From Pseudomonas syringae CC1557 (lineage in GTDB: Bacteria > Pseudomonadota > Gammaproteobacteria > Pseudomonadales > Pseudomonadaceae), in contig NZ_CP007014.1 in NCBI RefSeq assembly GCF_000452705.1, forward strand, positions 3,410,001 through 3,474,000: a stretch of DNA of 64,000 nucleotides. Direction: 5' to 3'. Below, piece by piece: positions 9,390 to 17,920 of the stretch. The position numbers and the translations under genes were made by a program. The stretch's first letter is position 1. The number at the start of each line of letters is the position of its first letter. The notes beneath the pieces were generated by a model. The model made no database searches. It was not told the DNA's origin and worked only from the letters and a program-made list of their open reading frames with translations.

Positions 9390-12386
9390 ATGATCGAGCA
9401 GACACTCGAAGCAAGCCCTGATACCGCTCTCGAAGCGGCGCTTGCCGAATGTGCACGTGAACCGATCCGTGTTCCTGGCGCAATTCAGCCCCACGGTGTC
9501 TTGATAAGTGTCGCGGGCAAGCCTCTTTGTATCGAACAGGTCAGCGCCAATTGCTCGAAAGCGTTGGGGCTGGACAGCAAAGCGCTGCTGGGTAATCCGC
9601 TTTGCGTGCTGCTTTCGCCAGAACATTCGGCGCTTATCGATCAGGTGTATCACCACCCCGCCGTCCCCAACAGTGATCCAATACGCCTGACGGTGGGCGC
9701 TGTCGAATACAGTGCATCACTGCATCGCGCCGGAGAGGCGTTGATTATCGAGCTGGAGCCCTATGTCGAAGCGGCTCACGAACAGTCCAGAATCATTACC
9801 CGCGTGTTGCGCAACTTGCAGGCTGCCACCACTCTGGAAACCCTTTTCGATATCGGTGTTCACGAAATTCAGGCGCTTACCGGTTACGACCGGGTGATGA
9901 TTTACCGCTTCGAGCCCGAAGGCCATGGCAAGGTGGTTGCACAGGCATTGACCGGCCCCCTGCCCAGCTACAGCGGCTTGAACTTCCCTGGCTCGGACAT
10001 TCCTGCCCAGGCGCGCGAGTTGTATCGCCTGAACTGGATCAGGGTGATCCCGGACGCCACTTACGTTCCGGTCCCGTTGATACCGACTTTGCGCCCTGCC
10101 AGCGGGCAACCGCTCGACATGGGCTTCTCGACGCTGAGAAGCGTGTCCCCGGTGCATTGCGAGTATCTCAAGAACATGGGCGTACGCTCATCGATGAGTA
10201 TCTCGCTGCTGGAGGGTGGCGAGCTGTGGGGCCTCATCGCCTGCGGCCATCCCGAACCGCTGTTGGTGCCCCGGGAATTGCGCGACGCCTGTGCAATGAT
10301 CGGGCAACTGCTGTCGGTGAAAATTTCTGCAATCGTCGCGACACAGATCCAGCTTGAGCGGGAAGAGAAGGTCGTGCTGCTGCGGCAACTCGCCGACGCC
10401 ATGAGCCGCGCCGATCATGACATTCTGGACGGCCTGATGAGCAGGCCCGAGCTGCTTCAGTCGCTGACACTGGCCGACGGTGCTGCGGTTCTGATTGGTG
10501 AACGCATACATCTGTTCGGTAACTGCCCGACGATCGATGAGGTGCAATCCCTGTACCTCTGGATACGCGACACGGGACTGACCAGTCAACGGGCCACACA
10601 GCAGGCGAAAGGCTTGCAGGGGCTGGGCGTTTTTCATACGGACTCGATGCAAAAAATCTACCCGGAAAGCGCCGCCTATCGAGCAGTGGCCAGCGGGATC
10701 ATAGCGTTCACTTTACCCAAACCGGTCGATAACGCGGTCATATGGTTTCGTGCCCAGCTCACCTCTACCATGAACTGGAGCGGCGACCCCGCCCATCACG
10801 TCAGCACCAGCCCGGTGAGCTCTGCGAGCCATCGCCTGCGCCCGAGGCAGTCATTCGATGTCTGGAAGCAAGAGGTGACCGGTATCGCCAGACCGTGGTC
10901 CCAGGGCGATCTCTATGGCGCGGAAGACCTGCGCCGTTCCGCCCTGGAAATCGACCTTGAGCGACAGGTGCAACGTGAGCAGGAAGCGGTGCGCTTGCGG
11001 GATGAGCTGGTTGCAGTGGTTTCCCACGACCTGCGTAACCCGATGTCCATCATTATCATGCAGTGCGGCATGATGCAGCGCTGGACGGTCGGTGACTCGA
11101 GCTTTGAAAATCGCAATATCCGCCGCGCGCTGAGCACCATCGAAAAAGCCACAACGCGCATGAACAGTCTGCTGGAGGACCTGCTCGATACCGCACAGAT
11201 CGAAGCCGGCCGCTATCAGCTGTCTCGCCTGCCGCTCAGCGTCACCAGCCTGCTGGAAGAAGCTTGCAGCCTGCTGGTCATGCTCACGACCGAGAAGAAT
11301 ATCGAGCTCAACTGCAGCGCTGCGCAGGGTCTGGTGATCGACGCAGACCCGGAACGGATCTTCCAGGTGCTGTCCAACCTGGTCGGTAACGCCATCAAGT
11401 TCACCCCGAAGGGAGGCCGGATAAATATTGAAGCGGTCGCCCATGACAACGAGGTGCTGTTCAGGGTCAGTGATGACGGGATCGGCATCCCGGCAGAACA
11501 TCTGCCGTACATTTTTCAGCGCTACTGGTCCGTCAAGGAAGGCAACCCGCGTGGCAATGGCCTGGGGCTCTATATCTGCCAGGGCATCATCACCGCCCAC
11601 GACGGCCGGTTATGGGCAGAAAGCTCGCTCGACTCAGGCAGCGTGTTTTCTTTCACGCTTCCCACGCATCAGGGGCTGGACACCGTTGGCGAGACGACTT
11701 TTCTGAAACAGAGCGGCACCACTCACCGCCTGGCCCAATCGATCTCCAGCAAGCTGGAGCGTCAGCAACTGGAAGATCGCCTGACCCGCGCAGGGCTGCT
11801 GAACGAGCTGAATCACCGGGTTAAAAACACCCTGGCAACCGTTCAGGCGATTGCCTCTCTCACGGTCAACAGCTCCGCCTCTCTTGATTCCTTTCGCAAG
11901 AGTTTCGATGCGCGTCTGTTCGCACTGAGCCAGGCTCACGATGCCCTGGCACGCGCAGAATGGATTTCCACCGAACTGGTCGATCTGATAGAGCAACTGC
12001 AGGAAGTGGACAGCGGCAAGCACAGGATTGCCTTCAAAGGAGATCCGGTCACGCTGGAGCCGCGGATTTCACTAACGCTTTCAATGGTGCTCCATGAGTT
12101 GATGACCAATGCCGTGCAACACGGTTCGCTCTCGTCATCGACAGGTCAGGTGACCGTGATCTCCACCTTGAATGGCAAACATAATCCTCCCACGCTGACT
12201 CTCGACTGGCTGGAAACAGACGGCCCGTTGATCCCCCCAAGCACTGTAAAAGGTTTCGGTTTTCGCTTGATACGCCGCAGTATCGAGCGAGAGCTCAAAG
12301 GCAAGGTCGACATTCAGTTCGCCACTACCGGTATCAGTTGCTCAATGCTGATCCCCTGGCCAGACAAACCGGAAAACAGCCTATGA
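9390..12386 (+). CDS. bphP: Bacteriophytochrome with two kinase modules
   Basis: This 998-aa red/far-red light sensor kinase has, in order: a PAS domain with the biliverdin-attaching Cys at residue 21 (LAECAREPIRVPGAIQPHG), a GAF domain with PGSDIPAQARELY, and a PHY domain (~330-510). A HisKA domain follows with VVSHDLRNP (phospho-acceptor His546) and a complete HATPase (NLVGNAIKFTP, DDGIGIP, GNGLGLYICQG). A second, HWE-type kinase domain begins near residue 800 (NELNHRVKNTLATVQ, His809; N-box HELMTNAVQHGS). Two kinase types in one phytochrome are unusual; the C-terminal one lacks a long glycine-rich end. It is translationally coupled (ATGA) to the response-regulator gene. No heme oxygenase gene is adjacent, so biliverdin comes from elsewhere. 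Confidence 0.92.
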   Translation: MIEQTLEASPDTALEAALAECAREPIRVPGAIQPHGVLISVAGKPLCIEQVSANCSKALGLDSKALLGNPLCVLLSPEHSALIDQVYHHPAVPNSDPIRLTVGAVEYSASLHRAGEALIIELEPYVEAAHEQSRIITRVLRNLQAATTLETLFDIGVHEIQALTGYDRVMIYRFEPEGHGKVVAQALTGPLPSYSGLNFPGSDIPAQARELYRLNWIRVIPDATYVPVPLIPTLRPASGQPLDMGFSTLRSVSPVHCEYLKNMGVRSSMSISLLEGGELWGLIACGHPEPLLVPRELRDACAMIGQLLSVKISAIVATQIQLEREEKVVLLRQLADAMSRADHDILDGLMSRPELLQSLTLADGAAVLIGERIHLFGNCPTIDEVQSLYLWIRDTGLTSQRATQQAKGLQGLGVFHTDSMQKIYPESAAYRAVASGIIAFTLPKPVDNAVIWFRAQLTSTMNWSGDPAHHVSTSPVSSASHRLRPRQSFDVWKQEVTGIARPWSQGDLYGAEDLRRSALEIDLERQVQREQEAVRLRDELVAVVSHDLRNPMSIIIMQCGMMQRWTVGDSSFENRNIRRALSTIEKATTRMNSLLEDLLDTAQIEAGRYQLSRLPLSVTSLLEEACSLLVMLTTEKNIELNCSAAQGLVIDADPERIFQVLSNLVGNAIKFTPKGGRINIEAVAHDNEVLFRVSDDGIGIPAEHLPYIFQRYWSVKEGNPRGNGLGLYICQGIITAHDGRLWAESSLDSGSVFSFTLPTHQGLDTVGETTFLKQSGTTHRLAQSISSKLERQQLEDRLTRAGLLNELNHRVKNTLATVQAIASLTVNSSASLDSFRKSFDARLFALSQAHDALARAEWISTELVDLIEQLQEVDSGKHRIAFKGDPVTLEPRISLTLSMVLHELMTNAVQHGSLSSSTGQVTVISTLNGKHNPPTLTLDWLETDGPLIPPSTVKGFGFRLIRRSIERELKGKVDIQFATTGISCSMLIPWPDKPENSL

Positions 12387-12757
12387 GTCTCGAATCAAAT
12401 GGAACAACGCTCCCCAGAGTGTTACTGGTGGAAGACGAGACCATGCTCGCGATGCTGATGGAAATGATGCTTGAAGACCTGGGTTTCGCGACCGCCTACC
12501 ATGCAAGCACGCTGAACGACGGTGTTAAATTCGCCCGCAATGGCGAGTACGACCTGGCCATACTGGATATCAACATTATCGGCGGCACGTCGTTTCCGAT
12601 AGCAGCCGCCATTGCCGATAGGGGCATACCCTTCATGTTTTGTTCGGGGTACGGACGACTGGGTATTCCTGACACATGGGCGGACCGTCAATGTGTTGCC
12701 AAGCCTTTCAGTGCAGACCAATTAAGCCGGGCTCTGAACGATTTGCTTCAGGTGTAA
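12383..12757 (+). CDS. Single-domain response regulator partner of the bacteriophytochrome
   Basis: This 124-aa protein is a receiver domain with no output domain. The acidic pocket is LLVEDE (residues 14-19), the phospho-acceptor is Asp62 in LAILDINI, the switch Ser is in MFCSGYG and the conserved Lys in VAKPF. The start codon overlaps the phytochrome stop (ATGA), so the two are translated together and likely form a signalling pair. With no DNA-binding or enzymatic domain, it probably acts by protein contact or as a phosphate sink. A longer in-frame start at 12338 exists but lies inside bphP and is not preferred. Confidence 0.9.
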   Translation: MSLESNGTTLPRVLLVEDETMLAMLMEMMLEDLGFATAYHASTLNDGVKFARNGEYDLAILDINIIGGTSFPIAAAIADRGIPFMFCSGYGRLGIPDTWADRQCVAKPFSADQLSRALNDLLQV

Positions 12758-12843
12758 ACAAGGCAACACGACCGGTTAAAGGGGAGCAGCACATGGGCTG
12801 AAACTCCCCTGTAAAGTCTCACCAGCGCAGGCATGCTGCCCGC

Positions 12844-13602
12844 TCAACGTTCCGGCAATCTGTTATCAACGGCTGTTGGCTTACGATTGTAGTAAGTCGC
12901 CACCGCTACCAGGATCAACAAGACGGCGAGCAATACGGCGGAAGAGCCTACCGTACCGAAATCCAGCCCGCCCTTTTCGTGAGGCTTGGTCAGCACATCG
13001 CCCAGCGTCGCTCCGAACGGCCGTGTCAGAACAAAGGCAATCCAGAACAGCATGATTGAAGAGAGCCTGGTCGTGAAATGCAGAATGACGACCAGCGCAA
13101 TGGCAGAACCAATGAGTAATGCTCCCCCGGCAAAGCCAAGCCCCGAATCATCAGCGAGATAATCACCCAGCGCGGTGCCTAATGTGTTCGAGATCAGGAT
13201 CGCAAACCAGTAGAACAGCTCACCCTTGAGGCTGGTGACTTTGTCGACCGAAAGCGACTTCTCACTTGCGTACCAGGCGCAAAAGATAACCATCAATGCG
13301 GCAATCAGCAGCGCGGAGCCCAATGCGTAGCCAAGCCCGAGCGTTCGGTCCATGAAGTCCGACATCGTGGTGCCCGCAGTACTGGTAGACAGAATGACCA
13401 GCCAGTAAAGCATCGGGTGATAGCGCCTGGAAGCAAGCTGGGTGACCAGCGTTGCCGCGAACAGGCTGATCAGAATCACTGAGCTGACCGCATACCCGAC
13501 ATTCAGCGTCATCGACAATAAGTCTCCCGCCGTTTCGCCGAGTGTGGTCGCGCAGATTTTCATGATCCAGAACGCCAACGTTATCTGGGGCAGTTTATTC
13601 AT
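12844..13602 (-). CDS. Multi-pass inner-membrane protein (COG4705-like)
   Basis: This 252-aa hydrophobic protein starts MNKLPQITLAFWIMKICATTLGE at 13602 (AGG eight bases upstream). It has a repeated layout: helices following motifs of the type TTLGETAGD, AGTTMSDFMDRTLGLGY, NTLGTALGDYLADDSGLGF and RPFGATLGDVLTKPHEKGGLDFG. This four-fold (T/N)xLGxxxGD pattern with alternating transmembrane helices is typical of the uncharacterised membrane-anchored family COG4705. No function is established. It sits just outside the T3SS island, after the terminator of the HrpK-like gene, and is transcribed alone. Confidence 0.75.
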   Translation of the reverse strand: MNKLPQITLAFWIMKICATTLGETAGDLLSMTLNVGYAVSSVILISLFAATLVTQLASRRYHPMLYWLVILSTSTAGTTMSDFMDRTLGLGYALGSALLIAALMVIFCAWYASEKSLSVDKVTSLKGELFYWFAILISNTLGTALGDYLADDSGLGFAGGALLIGSAIALVVILHFTTRLSSIMLFWIAFVLTRPFGATLGDVLTKPHEKGGLDFGTVGSSAVLLAVLLILVAVATYYNRKPTAVDNRLPER

Positions 13603-13747
13603 GGTGTCTACCTGGGTGATCAAAGCGAGAGGTCTTTTCGCTAAAAGCGAACGATGGCCATCATCACGGTCCAGATGTTTGAAATGTGTCAGACAATAAT
13701 GAAAAACTGATTGAGGCAGGGCTGGCGATACAAGACAGGCGGGGCGC

Positions 13748-13779
13748 AAAAGTCAGGCCGGGGTTGGCCCCCGGCCTGA
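13748..13779 (-). terminator. Rho-independent terminator of the 1106-aa HrpK-like gene
   Basis: An 11-bp stem (TCAGGCCGGGG / CCCCGGCCTGA, 13753-13779) with a 5-nt loop. Read leftwards it is followed by CTTTTG. It lies directly after the stop codon at 13785. Confidence 0.8.
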
Positions 13780-13784
13780 TTCAA

Positions 13785-16700
13785 TCACGAAGCGATGGTG
13801 GAATCCTCCGGCCCTGGCCACTCATTGTCAGGTATGTCCATGATGGTGCCGTCCTTGACGCCATCAATCTCGTACTGGGTCAGGTAGTCCCTGAGATGAT
13901 CGGAGAAACGGTCGACGCGGGTCTCCTGCTTGCCCTCCTCGATCAAACCTGGAATCAACATGGCCAGCGCGCCTATTCCGGCGGCCGCAATCCCCAGGCT
14001 GCCCGCCAGCAGTGGCAAGGCGCGAACCACGCTGCCTGTCAGCTGGAAGACGCCGGCCGCGCCTTCGGCCGCTGACGCCAGGCCAGCCATTGCACCCAGT
14101 GAGCCCGCAGTGATGCTCATGCCGCCAGCGACCAGCTCACCTTTGCGGATCGACTTCACGCCATCGAAGATGCCATAAGCCCCGGCAGCCACACCGGCCA
14201 GTCCGCCGAGGCCTTTGGCGGCGTTTTCCAATTTCGACAGATTGCCGGTGATGTAGGCATAGGCGGACGGGTTGGCGGTGTCTTTAACGGCTTTGAACTT
14301 GTCGGTGAAATGCTTGACGCCGCCTTCGACCAACAAGGTGGCGCTTTGCACCGAGCCGGTAGTGATGTCGACGACCTGCCGATCAGTCAAGGCACCCGCG
14401 CCGTTGGCGCCCTTGGCGATGGTGATACCGGCCATGAACAGGCCGCTGACACCATGCAGCACACCTGCATTGGAGGCCGCCTTGATCGAAGAATCCTTGC
14501 TGAACAGGCCCAACTCGGAAATCGACTTGGTGCCCTGGCGCAGCAGATCCCAATTGCCTCTGAACACGCCCAGAATCTGGTCGGAAGTGGCAGGCTTGCC
14601 GTCGGCATTCATCAACAATTCGGGATTACTCTCGGCGACCTGATCAATCAATGACCTGACCTTCGCCTCATCCAGCGTATCGCCGCCGTCAACGCCGAAG
14701 GCCTTCTTGAGGTCATCGAAACTGGCGTCCTTGAAGACGTTATCCTGGGCGATATCGGTGTAGTTTTTGGTGGCGGCGTCATCGAATTTATTGGTGAACG
14801 CCGGGTTCAGCGCAGCGTTATACATCGCCACTTCCATGCTGAACTGGCTGGTTGCCACCTCAAAGCTTTCGGTCTTGAGCAGCTCTTTCAGACGCTCACC
14901 CGACACCAGGGATTTTTCATAGAACGATTCGAAATCCTTGTTGTGGGTGGACTTCTGCACGGCCGCCTGAATTTCACTCGGGTTGCTCACGCCCAGTGAT
15001 TCCTGAACGCTTTGCGCCGAGCTATAGAATTGCGCCAGTGCAGTCTGCTGATCGGTCTTGCCATCCTTGGTATTGGCGTCCCACAGGGTGTCGAGTGCCT
15101 TGCCGGTCTTGATGTCGTTGTCATAGGTGCTTTGCAGTGCGTTTTTCAGGCCGTCGCTGCCCTCCAGCACCTTGCTCAATTCACTGGTCGCGTTCTCGTT
15201 GTAGAACTTGACCACTTCAGGGTCTTTTTCGAGCGTCGCGATGTGCTCGTTGACGTCATCAAGCAGCTTTTGCGCGTCAGGATGGCTGCGCACATTGTTG
15301 GCAATCTGCACCTGAGACTTGTCATCCTTCCACATGCCAGCGCCACTGCCCTTGACGATCAGGCTTTGTGCAGCCTTGAGCTCTTGCAGAACGGCAGCCT
15401 TTTGTTCGGCGGTGTAGTTTTGCGGATTATCGAACACGTCCTTGTTGAGCGCGTCGGTATTGACCTTGTTGAGCAGGTTGCCTTCGGCGACGACTTCCAG
15501 CAGCGTGCCGACCGCACCGACGTCTTTCGGGGAGGTAGTCTTGATAAAGGCCTGAATATCACCACGGCTGGCCTTGCCGTCGGTGCCTTGCTCAAGCGGG
15601 CTTTTGGCGTTATCCAGCAGCGCGAAGGCACCGGGTTGCGACCAGAAGTCCAGCGCCTCCCTGACCTCTTTGTCGAGCTGCGGGTTCTTGTCCTTGTAGG
15701 CCGCCAGCGCTTCGGGGTTCAAGTCCTTCGAGCCGGTCTTGCCCTTGATCGCATCATGGTTCTCGTCGAGAATCGCGGCGTACCGGGCGATCTGCTTCGA
15801 GGCGTCATCTGCATCGGGGTTGGCCTTGAGAAAATCCTTGTAGCTGCTGATGTCTTCGCTTTTCTTCAATTCGGGCAACGCATCGAAGCCCAGTTTGCCG
15901 AAGTCCTGCAAGCGGCCAGCCTCGGTGCCATGTTTGGCCTCGGCACCTTTGGTGAAGCCGTCGACGCGGCTGTTAAACACATCACCGCCTGACTGGACCT
16001 CACCCTTTTCGTTGTACATCGTCACCCGGTCGAGCACCTGAGCGGCACGAAACGCGGCGTTGGCATCCTTTTCGAAATCACCGACCCGCTCTTTGAGCAT
16101 GTCCTTGACGCCGCTCTGGTTACCGAGATTCTTGAGCAGCGGATTGGCATCAATGATGTCCTGAGCCGAGCGCTGGTCATCCTTGGGCAGCTCCCACAGA
16201 AAGCCGAGCTTCTCGGCCTGCTCGCGAGCCTGGGTATTCTCACCGGCGACAGACACATTGGCCAGTTCGCCCTTGAGGCTGGAAAAACCGTCTTTGCCGA
16301 AATCCTGCAACCGGCCGGCTTCAGTACCATTGCGGGCCTCGCCACTTTTGGTGAAGCCATTGATACTGCCGTTGGCGACATCACTGCCGACAATCCGCGC
16401 ACCGTTACCGTCGAACTGTTCGATATGCGCCAGCACCTGGGTAGCACGATAGGCAGCGTCAGCGTCGTTATCGAAATCGCCAACCTGCTCCTTCAGCATG
16501 TCCCTGACGTCACTCTGATTGCCCAGATTTCCGAGCAAGGGATCGCCTTCGACAATGCTCCTGGCGTCCCTTTCATCCCCTGCCGGACGCTCCCATTGGA
16601 TGCCCAGTTTCTCGGCCTGCTCGCGGGTGGCAGGGTCGTTGGCAGCGGATCTTGTTTCGTGCAGTTTGCCTCTGAGGCTTGAAAATCCGTCCTTGCCGAA

Positions 16701-17105
16701 ATCCTTCAGGCGACCGGCTTCTGTACCGTGTCTGGCATCGCTGCTACTGGTATAGCCGTCAATGCGATTGTTACCGATGTCCTTGCCTGCCAGGCGGTCG
16801 CCGTTGGCGTCGAAGGTTTCAATGTGTTCGAGCAATTGCACGGCACGAAACGCAGCGTTGGAATCCTTGGTGTAGTCGCCAACCTGAGCGATCAGATTTT
16901 CCTTGGCTTCTCGCTTGTCACCGCGCCCGCCCAGATTTTTCAGCAACGGGCTATCGTCGATGATTTGCTGTGCAGAGCGTTTGTCGTCGTCAGGCAACTG
17001 CCACTGGATCCCGACTTCTCTGGATTGCTGTACAGCCTGTTCCCAGGCTTTGGCGTCTGCCGGATCAGTGGGTTTTTCAGTGGTGATCTTATTAACAGTC
17101 GTCAT
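13785..17105 (-). CDS. Large HrpK/HrpF/NopX-like type III translocator or effector with three repeats
   Basis: This 1106-aa protein has no Sec signal. Residues ~20-415 are three repeats of about 130 aa; each carries QAEKLGIQWE-type, DPLLGNLGNQSD, VGDFxxDAxAAxRAxQVL, an EF-hand-like FDxNGxR, and GTEAGRLQDFGKDGF. The middle (~480-520, DFWSQPGAF..LDNAKSPLEQGTDGKASRGDI) and the C-terminal hydrophobic stretches (~975-1052) resemble the HrpK/HrpF/NopX family, whose members are secreted by T3SSs and help translocate effectors through the host membrane. The start is taken at MTTVNKITT (17105) because AAGGA lies six bases upstream; a start 15 bases earlier is possible. It is transcribed away from the T3SS core and ends in a strong terminator. 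Family assignment is by motif resemblance, not a search. Confidence 0.68.
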   Translation of the reverse strand: MTTVNKITTEKPTDPADAKAWEQAVQQSREVGIQWQLPDDDKRSAQQIIDDSPLLKNLGGRGDKREAKENLIAQVGDYTKDSNAAFRAVQLLEHIETFDANGDRLAGKDIGNNRIDGYTSSSDARHGTEAGRLKDFGKDGFSSLRGKLHETRSAANDPATREQAEKLGIQWERPAGDERDARSIVEGDPLLGNLGNQSDVRDMLKEQVGDFDNDADAAYRATQVLAHIEQFDGNGARIVGSDVANGSINGFTKSGEARNGTEAGRLQDFGKDGFSSLKGELANVSVAGENTQAREQAEKLGFLWELPKDDQRSAQDIIDANPLLKNLGNQSGVKDMLKERVGDFEKDANAAFRAAQVLDRVTMYNEKGEVQSGGDVFNSRVDGFTKGAEAKHGTEAGRLQDFGKLGFDALPELKKSEDISSYKDFLKANPDADDASKQIARYAAILDENHDAIKGKTGSKDLNPEALAAYKDKNPQLDKEVREALDFWSQPGAFALLDNAKSPLEQGTDGKASRGDIQAFIKTTSPKDVGAVGTLLEVVAEGNLLNKVNTDALNKDVFDNPQNYTAEQKAAVLQELKAAQSLIVKGSGAGMWKDDKSQVQIANNVRSHPDAQKLLDDVNEHIATLEKDPEVVKFYNENATSELSKVLEGSDGLKNALQSTYDNDIKTGKALDTLWDANTKDGKTDQQTALAQFYSSAQSVQESLGVSNPSEIQAAVQKSTHNKDFESFYEKSLVSGERLKELLKTESFEVATSQFSMEVAMYNAALNPAFTNKFDDAATKNYTDIAQDNVFKDASFDDLKKAFGVDGGDTLDEAKVRSLIDQVAESNPELLMNADGKPATSDQILGVFRGNWDLLRQGTKSISELGLFSKDSSIKAASNAGVLHGVSGLFMAGITIAKGANGAGALTDRQVVDITTGSVQSATLLVEGGVKHFTDKFKAVKDTANPSAYAYITGNLSKLENAAKGLGGLAGVAAGAYGIFDGVKSIRKGELVAGGMSITAGSLGAMAGLASAAEGAAGVFQLTGSVVRALPLLAGSLGIAAAGIGALAMLIPGLIEEGKQETRVDRFSDHLRDYLTQYEIDGVKDGTIMDIPDNEWPGPEDSTIAS
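15861..17048 (-). repeat. Three ~130-codon tandem coding repeats
   Basis: They encode residues ~20-415 of the 1106-aa protein. The second and third units are most alike (QAEKLG, LLxNLGNQS, GTEAGRLQDFGK). The first is more divergent at its start. Confidence 0.85.
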
Positions 17106-17920
17106 TGTTTTTCCTTCCATTGGTCACCCGAAACTTCCATCGCTATAGCGCTGCCTGCACAGCTAAAGCGGCGCTGCCATGGATTGAACGGATGCGAGCC
17201 GGGCCTTTACAGGCAGAGGCGCGGAGCCTGGATAACTGTCAGGCGTCCGCTATCGGAATTGATTAAAACGGCTTTGCGTTAAGGAGGGATGACACCACTG
17301 TAAGAGTTGCTTGAAAACGGATGACCGGAGTATTGAATAATCACCCCACACGACTGCTAATGAAGTCCGCAACTCGGCACAGAAAACACATCCAGTAACA
17401 CTTAATTATTAATCGAGTGCCGTCCATCAAGACTTTTACGACAATCCAGTAATTGATAGTTCGATTAACCGTTTATCAACTGCACCAAGTTGCTGGTAAC
17501 GCAAACGTGGTCTGTTGAAAAAAGGTACCTGCACGTTCGGCAATGACTGGCGTAAAGAACCAGTCGGGCAAACTCTACGCTGATAAAAAATTCACTGTAA
17601 GCCGACCAACGGTACACGAACCGACGGCGAGTTGCTGTCAATTAACATGGGCGCGATTTGTGCATTGCTCTCTAAACAGTCATCTCGTGTCACTAGACTC
17701 TCCCCTTGCCCGGAAAGTCGACGTTTTAAACCAGGCATGCGGTCAAGCAACTGCGCATGCCCGACAATTCGGGGCCTCGGGTAAGTTACAGCGTACCCAT
17801 TGAACGTCAGTTGGCTTCAGCAGATACAAGAACAGGCATCAACACACAGACACAGATCGGGACCTTCATGCTCCCGCACGGTGCGCTGGCGCAGTTATTA
17901 CTTCTGACACAGGTCTAAGC
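17106..17920. other. 815-bp divergent regulatory region (HrpK-like gene / regulator gene)
   Basis: No convincing gene is present. It is more AT-rich than its neighbours. It holds an inverted repeat GGCATGCG-N12-CGCATGCC (17734-17761), a 9-bp direct repeat ATCCAGTAA (17390-17398 and 17444-17452), and CACTGTAAG twice (near 17295 and 17592). No HrpL-type box (GGAACC-N16-CCACNNA) was found on either strand by eye. Confidence 0.55.
17734..17761. promoter_or_regulatory. Inverted repeat upstream of the regulator gene
   Basis: A perfect 8-bp inverted repeat (GGCATGCG / CGCATGCC) with a 12-nt spacer lies about 160 bases before the ATG of the winged-helix regulator. The size suits a dimeric regulator site, but the binding protein is unknown. 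Confidence 0.4.

Noticed and set aside
15861..17048. CRISPR-like regular spacing of repeats
   Set aside because: The repeats are ~390 bases, coding and in frame; they are protein-domain repeats.
17106..17920. Possible rhizobial tts box or HrpL box
   Set aside because: Read on both strands by eye; no stretch matches either consensus well enough.
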